From the NCBI GenBank assembly GCA_934047225.1, contig OW203984.1:4349201-4413200 (forward strand): 64,000 nucleotides of DNA, written 5' to 3'. This DNA comes from Ypsolopha sequella (Eukaryota; Arthropoda; Insecta; Lepidoptera; Ypsolophidae). A program made the position numbers and the translations under genes. The notes below the pieces were generated by a model that was not told the origin of the DNA, searched no databases, and saw only the letters and a program-made list of their open reading frames with translations. Numbering within the stretch: position 1 is the first letter of the stretch; the number at the start of each line of letters is the position of its first letter. Below, piece after piece: positions 35,801 through 50,800 of this stretch.

Positions 35801-38800
35801 ATTATATATACCTACTTTGCAAAATAAACTTTTTGAATTTTGAATTTTCTAGGGCGGCCTGGTCGAGGTCTACCTACGACTTGCGCACCATAAATTTCTT
35901 TCGTCACTCTACTTTCATTCATCCTCTCTACGTATTGAAGAAGGGCAATATCAAAAGTACCCGGAATAGAAGAGCTTGTATGACTAGATTGATGGATGTG
36001 GAAGAGGCGAAAGTGGTGTGTGAGGATCGTAGCAGATGGAAATCTGTAGTGTCTGCCTACCCCTCTGGGGGACATGTATTTGTGTATGTACATATGAATA
36101 TATGCCTAAATTGCCTAATGAACGGTGAATACCGTACCGTTGACAGTCGGCGAGCCGTAGACCCCGCCGGGCCACTCCGTGGTGACGGTGTACTGGCAGT
36201 GCCGGTACTCCGGCTTGCGGTACAGCACCACCGACGTGCCTTTAGGGGCGTATCCGTACTGGAATTGTAACAATTTGTTGAGAAGACTGGAAAGGCGATT
36301 TTACGGTACACGGGCGTATTTATAGCCGTCAAATGGGGGACTGTTAACACGATTTATGATAAATAGATATATACAAACTTTATTCAATGCCTTTGGCAAA
36401 AAAAAAAAACACGAAAAGTGCACATTTGCAGTTTTGCGAAGATCATAACTAATTGTGTATACAATTTCAAACTCTTGCTTTATAAACCTCACTAATACTG
36501 AACTATTGGCGTCAAATGTCATATACCAAAATGTTTTTAAATTTCAAACTTTTAAACAAGAAAAACAAAGTTAAGTTATGCACTTTTCGCTAAGCTACTG
36601 ACGTTTAACCTTAACATTCGTTTACTATCTCGTCCATAAATAACCTTTTGTGGGTAGTTGTAAATAAAAATGTTAGGTAAAAATGAGGGCCTTTTTCTTA
36701 CAATTCTCTTGGTTATTTCTAAAGAATTAGAAGTCTCAACATTTGTTGAAGTTGATGATGGCGATTGTTGGCACTTGTTGGAACTTACTAAACATTCTGA
36801 TTTAAATACACTTGTACTTGTCCCGTATATTGAATTGCACGTAAACAAACAATAACTAACAGCAATCACATTTATATGTTGGAAAAACCTTTGGAAATGC
36901 TAATATAACGAAACCGGGGTACTAGCATGAACTTGGTATCGACTCGACATCGATTCGATAAATAAAAATTTACCTCTTATTTCATTGCATTAAGGATTTT
37001 CGTTTGGAATTTATCGGTTATATCTGTCAAATTTATCTAACCGACGACGCGTACGTGCTCACATAGCCGGTTAGGTATTACAAACATAAATAATAATGTC
37101 AGTGCACAAATACAACTGTATTTAAATAACATTTGTTGTTCACAGTTTAAAGATTGTCGTGAGAGTGAGTCGTGACTTTTCGGTACGTGCCTATATTGTT
37201 CAAGGTACGTGCCTCTATTGTTCAATTGTCATCCAAAGTTAATACGAATTGGCTCAAATTAAATTTCCTAGACTATAACAGCATCAATTTAAACTGACCA
37301 TTTTTACTCAGGGATGAACAATTATGGCATATTGTATCATGCCAACCGCACAATACCAAATTCGTCTGCTAATAAAAGTAGGTAAGTAATAAAGTCATTC
37401 AAGAGATTTATATTAAGTTCACAAACCGACCGCAATATGGCGGACGGCGCTGCATAGCCAATCACAAAACAAACCTTATGCGTATCAGCGGATATACTGG
37501 CAACACCGGGCAGCCGGAAGTCGAAGGCGGGTATGTCATGCCCGGCCTCGCTCATGAAGACAGCAATGAACCCCCCGAGACACGCGTCCACGTGTAACGG
37601 AACGTCGTACTCGACCGCTATGTCGGAGAGAGCACGGATGTTGTCCATCGTACCGTACGGGTAGTTGGGCGCTGAGCCTACTATCTGCGGATGAAATGGA
37701 ACATTATTATTTGCCCATTGCTGGGTAATAGACCCTTTGCAGTCATGATTCTATTTGCGAGCTGTTTCGGTGATATCTACCAACAGACCGCTATAAAGAT
37801 TACTTAAGGCTGCACCGAGCGTAGATCGATTAGACACCTCGCTTGTTTTCTCGTGGTCGTTATTTATCGTGGTCGTATTTATTGAATTTAACAGAAAAAA
37901 ATCATATTTAATTAACCAGACATAATTTTAAAAATGTGAAACGGCCCAGCTGTATTTTATAACGTTTGTGATTGTCTTGAATTGTGGTTGAGACAAAATT
38001 CGACAGTCAAGTTATTGAAATGACTAAAATCCCAATACCTTTTTAGATTTTGGGCCTACTTTAAATAGATTTGTTTCTTACACCATAAGCTATTTTTAAT
38101 ATTCGCTGCGGCGGAAGTGTAGATACATTCTCTGTGATAATAAATATATATTTTATTTATTTATCACTGAAATATTATTCAATAAATCAATTTAACAGTG
38201 ACTGTCGTTTTAGATTATTTTGCTCGGCGCCCTCTTAAGCGTTTTACTCGAACAACAATCCATCAATCAGTTTGGTTCGATCACTGTTGGACAAAGGCCT
38301 TTCCAAGTTTTCGCCACTCGTGGCGGTGCTCCTGGAAGAAACTCCCATACTCACACACGCATAATATAATAGGTACGTACAAACTAATCTCCTTTTTAAT
38401 TTATCCTAGTTGCATCAGTTGTCTCATTGCGAAGAAAGCATTTTGTTTGTTTTTATTAGTTTTCTTTCTGGTGTTATCAAGCGTGGAATATTGTTTGTTT
38501 ATTTACGTTATTCAGAGCAGAGTTCGGTTTCTTAGTGTATTTTTTAGTATTTTTTCATATATAAATAGGTAGTATTGGTTCGGTGATTTTGATGGTTGGT
38601 TGAAATGGAAAAATTTACTTGTGAAACTTGTGACGACGGCCTTGTGTGTTTGACAAAATTGAAAAATCAGGCGATCGGAAAATTATCTTTTGAGGAGAAA
38701 CGAAAGGTCATAATTCAAGGAAGGTGTATACCAGAACTACACAGTTGTGTCAAAAGAAAGGAACGGTAACTCGCCAATTTAATAAAAATTTTGCGAGTCA

Positions 38801-41800
38801 TATAAATGGTTGTCGGGTTGTGTACACACCAACACCCTGTATTGTTTTCCGTATATTTTAGATAGTTAGATAGTCCGTGTAAGTTACATACCTACTTGAG
38901 GTGGTCAGAACTTTACTTCTTTTGCTGTCATCATATAAACAAGCTTACTCAAATATTTGATAAGTTATTTTCATTTTCATTTGTCAAAATTAATTCTGCC
39001 TACCTAGGTTAAATATGCTGTGCACCAGAGCTGTCACATGGACCAAATATAAGCCCTAAGTTGGTCCGTTCAAATAGGACTCGGACCTGGTCCGATGGAC
39101 TTTTATGGTGAGCCCTAAACTCCAGCGGACCGAACGGACTAGCCCTATTTCGGTAAAAAGCCGGTCCGGTCCGAGTTGGTCCGAAACAGTCCGTTAGATT
39201 ACTTCAATAGAGTTATGCAATAAATGCTGTGCTACAATTTGATAAATAGTCGAAAAAATGTTGTGTATTTTATTGAATAATATTGAAATACCTGAAAACT
39301 TCGATTAAGAGGATGGCATACCCTAGCAACTTTTTTTTTTAATTTCCGTCCAGCACAATAAGTCTAATGGCAAAGACCTTATTTGCTTTTCATAGAAGCG
39401 ATTATATGTTGGAAAAAAAATTGTTTTGGCCATATATTCGGAACGGAAGGTGGTACATCCCTAGGGGTCAGACCATAGAATGCCAAAAAAGTTTTTATTA
39501 TTTTTTAATGTCAAAACTTTAACCGCCCGTATCTCCTAGACGGCTTGAGTTAGACCCATGTTGATGGGTGTCTAAGAAAAGGTCTCGCCGAAATCTAGCC
39601 CCCCCCAGTGTCAAAACTTTAACGGCCCGTATCTCCTAAACGGCTGAAGCTAGACCCATGTTCATGGTACTCTAAGAAAAGGGCTCGACGAGCTCTAACT
39701 GAAAATGAAAAAAAAAAATCGAAAAAAAAATATATTTTTGCCAAAACTTTGATCAGCTATATCTCCCGAACCATAAGTTCTAGCGAGTTGCGGTTTCAAC
39801 TTTAGTGATCGGTTTGCCGAGGGCTTCCTGACCGCATAAAAAATTTGACAGTTGACAGGTTTTGACATTTTTTTGACAGGTCCAAAAAAGTGCTCCGATT
39901 CGCTTGAAACTCGGTATCAAGGGGCAAGTAGGGTCGGTGATTACGAATTCATTGTTAAATTTGACACTTTTTGATAACCGACAAGGATTTTGACACTTTT
40001 TTGAAAAAAAATTGATCGGACTCGGCCTCGCTAGAAAGAGACACTTGAAGGCTCGGCCTTCGGCCTCGCCATTAGATCCGAAGAAATGTCCGATCAATTT
40101 TTTTTCAAAAAAGTGTCAAAATCCTTGTCGGTTGTCAAAAAGTGTCAAATTTAACAATGAATTCGTAATCACCGACCCCATTTGCCCCTTGATACCGAGA
40201 TTCAAGCGAATCGGAGCACTTTTTTGGACCTGTCAAAAAAATGTCAAAACCTGTCAAATGTCAAATTTTTTTATGCGGTCGGGAAGCCCTCAGCAAACCG
40301 ATCACTAAAGTCGAAATCGCAACTCGCTAGGACTTACGGTTCGGGAGATATAGCCGAACAAAGTTTTGGCAAAAATATTTTTTTTTTCGACTTTTTTTTT
40401 TTTTCATTTTCAGTTAGAGCTCGTCGAGCCCTTTTCTTAGAGTACCATGAACATGGGTCTAGTTTCAGCCGTTTGGGAGATACGGGCCGTTAAAGTTTTG
40501 ACACTGTGGGGGGCTAGATCTCGGCGAGACCTTTTCTTAGACACCCATCAACATGGGTCTAACTCAAGCCGTCTAGGAGATACGGGCGGTTAAAGTTTTG
40601 ACATTAAAAAAAAAAAAAAAAACTTTTTTGGCACCCTATGGTCGCGACCCCTAGGGATGTACCACCTTCCGTTCCGAAGATATGGCCAAAACAATTTTTT
40701 TTTCGGTACATCCCTTGAAAAAAAAAGGCAATTTTTCCCATCCCTAGTGATCGAGGACATCACTCGAAAAATTTTTCAAAACTCCCATACAACGACACGT
40801 CTAACTAAAATGTCAAAAAACCATGTCAAATGTCAAAAAATGTCAAATGTCAAGGTTTTTCCCCACTCAGTATTAGACAACTGACATTGTTTTCATACAT
40901 TACTACCATGTCAAAAGACTCCTTCAAACTAAACAACCATATCAGTCAGTCAGTCAGTGAGTTACCGTTTTGTAGCTTTATATATAGTCAAAACAAAATT
41001 AAGTATGGACAATATGAAGAAAATATGAATGAATACATACCTGCAAAACATATATTTCGATTGTTAGTCGTCAACTCGTCATCACATCCTTCGAATAACA
41101 TTATTTTGTCATGCTATACTTGCATAAAACCATCCACAATCATTTCGTTACAGACAACGGACCAGCAACGGACCAACGGACTGAACGGACTAACCCGAAG
41201 CCCGAAAAAGTCCGATCGGTCCGTGGTCCGCGGACTCGCTCACGGTTGAAAAAGTCCTATTTGATGATTTAGGACTTTTTATACGTTTTCGGTCTTTTAC
41301 GGACTTTTTATTTGGTCCATATGACAGCTCTGCTGTGCACGCGCCTGACTCACACAATTGAATACGTAAGTCCACACTAAGGTAATCACGAATTTTGTAG
41401 ATAATTTTTAATCTGTAGAAACAGTTTTTAACCATAGCCTAAACGTGATTCTCAAAATGCAGATTTCCATCCATAAGCAACCCTAGACTACGTGCTTCTT
41501 CAACACGCTCTATACTTTCTCCGTTAATCGAGACATCTGGAGCCAAATTAAAGATTTCTTCAATTTGTTTTACTGAACCCAACACCATGAATTTTGATTT
41601 AGTGGGTTTTTTGGGACCAAACAGTTACGTTATTAAGATCTTTAACAATATTTGCAACAGATGCCTGAGTCGCGCGCGGAGGAAATGATAGATATAACTA
41701 GAGATCATCTGCATACATATGGTATTGGCATTTTTTTATTCCTTTGAACACATCGGCGTTGTACAAAATAAAAAGATAAAACTTACCAAACAAGTCCTGC

Positions 41801-44800
41801 TATTCACAGCCCGCCGGACCGCTTCCACGTCCACGGTACACGAGTCCGGGTCGACCGGGATCGTCTTCACGGACAAACCGAGGTACTGGGCCGCCTTGTC
41901 GAACGCCGAGTGGACTGTCGACGGCACTATGATCTGTGGGTTGGATATGCCCCGGCTGTATGCTAGGTCGCGGAACGCTTTGCACGCCATTATTATGGAT
42001 TCTGTGCCACCTGTTGTTACCTGAAAACAGTGGGAAAGTGTTCAAATTGTACTGATTACCAGTGGCGTAGCGATAGGGGGGGCGGAGGGGCGGACCGCTC
42101 CGGGCGCCACCATTAGGAGGGCGGCGAAATTGGGAACAAAAAAATGTTTGCGGTCACTGGTGGTCAGTCAAACAATTAATTTGTCAAGAATATATTGTCA
42201 ATGTCCCTCCCGCCCGATACAGTTGTTGCAAATCACGAGTGGCGGTTGGCCCTTGTTTTTGTTTAGACGTGTACATGCACGGTGTTAATGTGTGCGCGTG
42301 GAGCGCGCGTGATTTGGAAAAACTTCTACCAGTAACTTCTTCATTATGACTCGGCCCCGGGCGACAGTGACCCACGCTACGCCACTCATTGAAACTTCCT
42401 TTTTAGGTTCCGTACCCAAAGGGTGCCAAACGGGAGCCTATTATTACTAAGCCTCCGCTGCCTGTCTGTCCGTCCGTCCATCCGTCTGTCACAGGGGTCT
42501 ACAGCTTCAACCGTAACAGGAAGACAGTTGAACGCAACATTTATAATTGTTTTTCTTATTTTTGAATAAAAACTATAAAATAAATGTGATTTATGACATT
42601 ACGCGATAGTAATTTAATGTCAGCTAAGCTTTTTTAGCAAAGTTTTGGTATTTTATGCATTACGTTGTAAATGATCCTGCACTACAACTATAAACACGCT
42701 TTAAAGCTGTTGTGCAGGATAATTTACCGAGTAACAAGTAAAATAGCAAAACTTTGCTTTAAAAGCTTAAATGACTATTTATTTATTTATTTATTTATTT
42801 GGTCTACCAACAGATGATACACTTAACAACATACAATTAATCTAGCGTACAGTAGGAATAGAGTGTAACTCCAATTATAGGTAAACACTGCATGCAATAA
42901 AAATGAGAGGAGTGACGTGTGACGCCAGTTGGCGGAAGTACTATTGTACTATTGTCGCGTAGTGCCATAAATCATATTTGTTTCATAGTTTTTTTAAACA
43001 AAAATAAGAAAAACAATAATAAGTTCTGAGTTTGGGATCGAGATCCGATGCATCTACCTTAAATGAGAGGATTTCACAAGTAAACTGACCGTGCCACACG
43101 CGTTCTCATCCCCATGGAAGAGGTTGACAGCCATCCTCACGACCTCCGCCTCCATCTTGTTGATTCCAGGGAAAACGTCGGCGTGCAGCGGGTTGGTGTA
43201 CGCGGTGAGACTATACGCATCACACGCCACTCGGGATATCTCCTCGCTGAGATGGTACACCGCGCCGGAGACGTTACCGCCCTTCCAGTCCACCGAGCCT
43301 GGGGGCGAGACATGGCTACAGTCAGAGATGCCTAAATACTCATTTATTAATAAACCCGCTTCTCTCGATAACAAGGAAGTTACAGTCCAAATCTCATTAT
43401 TGAGATAAGCACGCGATAACTTTTATCATGTTATTTAGAATGAAGTTTTCTGTGTGCATTAAGAATAAAAATATAAATAATTGTTTCTAAGTCCCGCAGC
43501 TATTGATCGATCAGTCAGATTGTCAGTGAATCAGAGTATTATTTTAAATACAGATTAATTAAACAGATTTCTGATAAATTGGTTAGGTATATGATATCAA
43601 TTCTGTAATAGTTTGAATTATATACATAATTATATATGCCACTCCCAAGGTCCTACAATTCAAGTACATACTTCGCGAGAATTATGCATACATCGACGGA
43701 TTTAATCCTTTAAAATATTTAAAATAAAATATCCTCCTCCAAAATAGGCATTCATATAGTAAACTTTAAAAATAACTACAAAAATGTCTCCTTCGGCTTC
43801 GCTGTTTCTGAATTTATTATGCTTCAGTTAGAGACGATGATTAAAATCCAAACCCCTGATTTCACCTGTGACTGAGTACTCCAAGTCTCGTAGCATAGTT
43901 TTCAATCGCGCTACGCCATTTAGTTGAATCACAAGTGCGAGGAGCGTGACATACTGTTTAATTGCAAAAAACATAGTGTCACTCTCCTCGCACTTGTGAT
44001 TCAACTAAGTGGCGTCGCTCGCGATTAAACACCGTGCTACGAGTGCAAGTTAAACTATGAAAACAGCGCTGTGATTGACTACATTGTGGCTTAAGTATCG
44101 CATAACGAGATTTCGAAATATCGAGCGTCAATTGGAAAAGCGTCATTACGTCAAATCAGAAACTGTTACATAGTTACGGTAAGGGATGGCATAAGATAGT
44201 TTCAATAGTTATTGAATTAGGCTTCAGACAACTAAACAAAACGCGAACTTTTTATGTAAACTGAAATACTTTTTCCTTATTAAATACTCTCGAACACAAC
44301 TCTGGAGCTTATGGTGACTCATTTAATGTTAGAGCTATTGAACTCTGGAATTGACTGTCCCACTATTAGTCGTTTTATGTTAAAACTAAAAGAGCACTAC
44401 CTCTCTCTGTCTTAAAGTAGGTAAGTTATGTATGTATTTATTTACATATATATTGACTGTCCCACTATTAGTCGTTTTATGTTAAAACTAAAAGAGCACT
44501 ACCTCTCTCTGTCTTAAAGTAGGTAAGTTATGTATGTATTTATTTATATATTGACTGTCCCACTATTAGTCGTTTTATGTTAAAGCTACAAGAGCACTAC
44601 CTCTCTCTGTCTTCAAGTAAAGTCCCTTTCAATAGAATCCGCCAATAATGTAAACAAGATAATTATTTGACAGTTCTCTATGATTATGGTGTTGTACCCA
44701 AAGATTTGGTTGTACCTATACTGATGTTAAAGTGGTATTTTGGTGTGGTATTTTTTGAGTTTCTAAATAATGCTTCATGGTATTTCTTACAACATACTGA

Positions 44801-47800
44801 GACACCTCCATAATTTCTGAAGTAATTTTATATAACTCCATTTTGGATGGGTATGTAAGAGAGGATTTTTCTAAATAATTATAAATATTCACTAGAATTT
44901 TTTTCCCTTGTGGTCAGATGAATTTTTCGTTTTTTGGCAGGCGGAGGAGTCTTCGACCCTGATGTACTGAGTTACGGCTCACTCATTATAACCTAAAAAC
45001 ACCACGTAATAATTTTTCACTTTATTATTATTCTTGGATTTATTCTTAGCATCTCTAAGTGATTATGTGTACATCTTAATTAGATTTTAAAGAATTAATA
45101 GTTTATAAACATTGTTACCACCTTGTTTCTTGAGAAAGAGATCCAATCGTAAGCAAAAACAAAGTCCGTGATTTCACGCAGAAGTCGTCGTTTCAAGAAT
45201 AAATCCAAGCAAATCGCAAAGAAAATGTCCAAAAACCAAAATACAAAAAGCAAAGTCGTCGATAATTAGAGGAAACAGAAAAACGCACAGAACTCGGAAC
45301 AATACCCACCAATGAATAAAAAATCTAAGGAAATGAAATAATTGCCAAACCCGCTCTCTAAATCATCTGTTTGCGGCCATTACAAATTTTCATTTTGTTG
45401 GTACAAAAGCGGTGTTTGTGAGAGGTTTGTGAAGTCACAAGACTAACTTTCCAAAGACAAAAAAGACTTCGATGATAAAAAAATTAATATGACAGTTTTA
45501 CAAACTATTGAAATTTTCGTCGTCCGATTATTTTTAATTAAAATAACTATCATAAAGAAGTTATTTGGTGTCGAAATGATTTTAAGAACAATGTATGGTT
45601 CCTTGAAATGTGAATAAGATCAGGATTGATATTCAAATGTAAGTAATTACGCAGTAATCGTGTTTAATTTGGTTTGTTTACATTATTGGCGGATTCTATT
45701 GAAAGGGACTTTAGGTAAGTTATGTATGTATTTATTTATATATTGACTGTCCCACTATTAGTCGTTTTATGTTAAAACTAAAAGAGCACTACCTCTCTCT
45801 GTCTTAAAGTAGGTAAGTTATGTATGTATTTATTTATATATTGACTGTCCCACTATTAGTCGTTTTATGTTAAAGCTACAAGAGCACTACCTCTCTCTGT
45901 CTTAAAGTAGGTAAGTTATGTATGTATTTATTTATATATTGACTGTCCCACTATTAGTCGTTTTATGTTAAAGCTACAAGAGCACTACCTCTCTCTGTCT
46001 TCAAGTAGGTAAGTTATGTATGTATTTATTTATATATTGACTGTCCCACTATTAGTCGTTTTATGTTAAAACTAAAAGAGCACTACCTCTCTCTGTCTTA
46101 AAGTAGGTAAGTTATGTATGTATTTATTTACATATATATTGACTGTCCCACTATTAGTCGTTTTATGTTAAAACTAAAAGAGCACTACCTCTCTCTGTCT
46201 TAAAGTAGGTAAGTTATGTATGTATTTATTTATATATTGACTGTCCCACTATTAGTCGTTTTATGTTAAAGCTACAAGAGCACTACCTCTCTCTGTCTTC
46301 AAGTAGGTAAGTTATGTATGTATTTATTTATATATTGACTGTCCCACTATTAGTCGTTTTATGTTAAAACTAAAAGAGCACTACCTCTCTCTGTCTTAAA
46401 GTAGGTAAGTTATGTATGTATTTATTTACATATATATTGACTGTCCCACTATTAGTCGTTTTATGTTAAAACTAAAAGAGCACTACCTCTCTCTGTCTTA
46501 AAGTAGGTAAGTTATGTATGTATTTATTTATATATTGACTGTCCCACTATTAGTCGTTTTATGTTAAAGCTACAAGAGCACTACCTCTCTCTGTCTTCAA
46601 GTAGGTAAGTTATGTATGTATTTATTTATATATTGACTGTCCCACTATTAGTCGTTTTATGTTAAAACTAAAAGAGCACTACCTCTCTCTGTCTTAAAGT
46701 AGGTAAGTTATGTATGTATTTATTTATATATTGACTGTCCCACTATTAGTCGTTTTATGTTAAAGCTACAAGAGCACTACCTCTCTCTGTCTTAAAGTAG
46801 GTAAGTTATGTATGTATTTATTTATATATTGACTGTCCCACTATTAGTCGTTTTATGTTAAAACTAAAAGAGCACTACCTCTCTCTGTCTTAAAGTAGGT
46901 AAGTTATGTATGTATTTATTTATATATTGACTGTCCCACTATTAGTCGTTTTATGTTAAAGCTACAAGAGCACTACCTCTCTCTGTCTTAAAGTAGGTAA
47001 GTTATGTATGTATTTATTTATATATTGACTGTCCCACTATTAGTCGTTTTATGTTAAAACTAAAAGAGCACTACCTCTCTCTGTCTTAAAGTAGGTAAGT
47101 TATGTATGTATTTATTTATATATTGACTGTCCCACTATTAGTCGTTTTATGTTAAAGCTACAAGAGCACTACCTCTCTCTGTCTTAAAGTAGGTAAGTTA
47201 TGTATGTATTTATTTATATATTGACTGTCCCACTATTAGTCGTTTTATGTTAAAACTAAAAGAGCACTACCTCTCTCTGTCTTAAAGTAGGTAAGTTATG
47301 TATGTATTTATTTATATATTAGTATTTATCTATAGAAGTATATATATGTTATGGTAGACATGTGTTTATATAGTGCAGTATATTTAAATGTATATATTGT
47401 TATTTTATTTGTATGTTAATATGACTTTATTTGTAGTACACGTATGTATGATTATTTATTTTTATTATTATAGTGTCCTCTCCCACTAATTTTGCTGGAA
47501 GAAATCTCTTTTCAGAGATAAGCTCGCCTCTGTACATATATCTTATTGTAAATAATTATATTTAATGTATCTGTGTACAATGAAGAATACATTTATGTTG
47601 AACACAATACATGCTTCTTTTTTTTTACATTTAGTAAGTCGTAGTGCTTCAGAAAATAAATAAATAAATAAACGTAAAGTCACCTAACATGATACAATCA
47701 TACGTCATTAAAAGGAACTTGACTTTCAGTAGATTAATGATAGAAACAGCTTAGGCAAAGATAAGATGAAACTAACATTCTTATCTTTTGTATTTGTTTA

Positions 47801-50800
47801 GAATGATTCTTATGTAAATTATGTGCTGACTTTATCTTAGCTACAAGCAATATGTATGATACCGAAAACACTAATACCAGCATTTTATATTAATTAAATT
47901 CATATTAGGTGGCCTCTTTTTAAGGGCAGCAGGCTGACTAATGATCTTTAAACGTACTTCATAGATTACTTGAGTATATCTACTGTTAGGCAATGCCTTG
48001 AGAATATATAAGGACAGCAAATGAAAATCCTTAAGGCGTATGACCATGCTAAATAAGCAACTCGATGTGTGACGGTACAAATATCAACGGAAACGACATT
48101 GAAATAATTTTCATTTCAGCGTGCCTTGAAAAGTGGCTGTTACGACAGCCACTGCGTCTCCGGCTAGCGCAAAATAGGAGAAAATAATACTTTTCACATG
48201 GACGCCATGAACGGCAAAAAAATTTTGAACTTAAATTTTTTAGATCTAAAAATTTCCTATAATTTGGTGAAATAATAATTAAAATCGCTTTAGGCGTTTG
48301 GAAGGAGTAAGAGAATTCTTGTTTTAATCATGTGAAATTTTCGATGACTTTCGATTTTTTTTTGTCAAAACTTACAATAGAAAAACAGTTAATGAAACTT
48401 AAAATTTATTTTTGACTCTATAATGGCTATCATATATTTTTATGAAAGTTTTTGGACCACCCGTGTGGGAGGAGTAGGCCTTCAAAAACAGGTCCAAATT
48501 GCAGTTGGCGTATTCATTCGCCTTAAAATGGAAGGTCGGAGAGATATGCATCTCGCCAGCCTGGTACATAAGGTATTATATTGATATCAAAGTAAACAGA
48601 GCTCAGTTTGGCGTCTCTTTCTCTATGTGTATCGGTGTCGACAGTTAGTTTGGTACTGCTTTAAAAACGGTAAAAATATAAAATTAATTATTGTGGCTAA
48701 GTACTTAAATAAAGTGGGCTGCAACGCAAGCAAAACAATGTGCGGTTATGAAACCGTACATATTGGTAACCCGAAAAAGAAGAATAAAAAAAAATATGAG
48801 AAAGAGAGCCCAGTACAAAGCAAGTAATTTCTTAAATAAATGAATTGAAGTCGAAGGCAATATTATCCGCTTGTGTGCGCGTCATATCCATCCTTGGCCG
48901 TGGTTGTAGTGGTGACGGCTCGCTGGAGTCACCGGGCTCCTGCAGGGGAGGCTGTGTCTGTGGATGAGCTCTGCTTTTGGCGCTTTCAGCTTGACCTCAG
49001 GTAGAATGACGCACGGTTCGTAGTTCAATATTCTCGTCGTGTTGTGTTGTCGTGACGTCTCTCCTATCCTGCTTTTTGCATCGATTTAGGCAACATCTTT
49101 TGTAGATGCCCCAGATGATAAGAGCGGATGCTCCTCCCAACAATGTGTAACAAATAACATCTTGTTGGATGTCATGGGTTAATAGGGTGTATGGCAAGTT
49201 GACCTCGCGTTCCTTCTGGTATGTTAGGCGCCGTTCAATTTCTTCAGTCTGTAGACTTCCTAACAGATGCTTTTGCGTACTATAGTAATTTGTTATATTC
49301 ACAATCTTGTTTATAGATGAGTTGATTGTGGGTATAATTAGTTCGTTGACCATTTTCATGTTGACAAGTTATTATCCCGGAAGTATTCATAGTATACGGC
49401 GTTATGTCCTTATCGCATATTGTTCGCAATGAACATCTATCACAGCATATAATCAACCAGCGTTTCGGTGCTCGTAACTTAATCCAAGCGTCCTTGCAAG
49501 GAATGTTTTGCATATCGCACGGTAAGCTAGTTTGATGACTTAGGAGTTTTGCCTCGCACGGCGCTTTGTTGTTATGTAAGTTGAATACTGGTAGGTTCAT
49601 GTCACAGAGATAGCTATCAGATTTTTGTTGCGAACATAGCTTCAGTTTATTTTCTGTCAAAGAGATGTAAGTATTTTTCTCGAAGTTGACAGCAACGAAG
49701 TTAGAATTTGTCCGTACCACAGCTGCTCCAATCTCAGTTTTGACAGGTAGTGGAATAGCTCGGTAGTAGTTGTAGTTCTCATCTGAGATGAGTGGAATAT
49801 GGATCTCGAAGAGAAAGTAGTTAGCTGTCACTCGTGCTTTTACGGAAATTCACTTGTAAAGTTCCTTCAGGTCCCCTCTGACGTCTTCAACTGGCAATGA
49901 TAAAGTTCTTAGGAGACTTCCTGAAATCTCATTCAGCTGCTCAATCTAGACGACAGGAGATAGTAGGTGGATGTCTATGTGACCTTTATAGACATCAGTT
50001 AACGTATTATACAGCATTTCCTGAATGGTCTTCAAGTTGTTGATTAGTAGGTATGCAGCAAATTAAGCGGAGTTAAAGTAGTTTGAAGCCATCACTATTT
50101 CCATTTCTGATTCAATCTTTGCGAAGTTTGAGTTAGTTAGCTACATGAAGTAGTCGATGAGCGTAAACTTTAGCTGTATGTTTTCTTCACTTCTTTTCAA
50201 AGCATTATTTTCCAGTTCCGCTATTGATGTTTGATTCTTTATTAGTTCCAGTAAGAAATTTTCATTAGTTTGGATAGCTTTAATATCCTGCTGGTATTTA
50301 TCTGCGAATCGTTGGTCCAAAATACCGAACAGATTAGTGGCTAGATAGCCAACTCCGTCCACCAAACCTCGCTTCTTCCGCTTTGATAAATGTTTGTGCG
50401 GTGTTAGTAGAACAATGTTGTAGTATTTTTGAAGTTCCACCTCGTGAGATAACTGCTCCAGAGTCGTTTTGCAGTATCTTGGATCCGTTTTTTCGCATAA
50501 GTCGTTGACTCCGTTGAGATAACCTTCAATTCGACGGACACCGTCCCAGTAGTTAGTTAAGGCCCTTAATATCGCCAAATGGGTACTTTCTAAAGCTTAC
50601 TCCTCTTTTATGGCCAAACAAAAAATATTGAAAAATTGTATTATGGACTATCAAATATAGGACAACACATGCAACATTTTTCTTTTTCGTACCACCAAAA
50701 CTTCTATATGAAAAATTGTTTCAACTGAATGGTGTTTTTTTGGCTTGAATTTCCTACTGCTCCTAAGCGGCTTAGGTGATTTAATTTATTTATGCTTTGA

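Noticed and set aside
39780..40493. Four overlapping open frames of about 100 residues
   Set aside because: They are mirror translations of the palindrome arms with low-complexity content and no motif.
44351..47318. Regularly spaced repeats resembling a CRISPR array
   Set aside because: Monomers are contiguous without unique spacers, are 98 bp long, and lie in a eukaryotic gene; this is satellite DNA.
48627..48827. Plus-strand 66-residue lysine-rich frame
   Set aside because: No recognised domain, antisense to the envelope remnant side, and low-complexity end; left as unassigned sequence.
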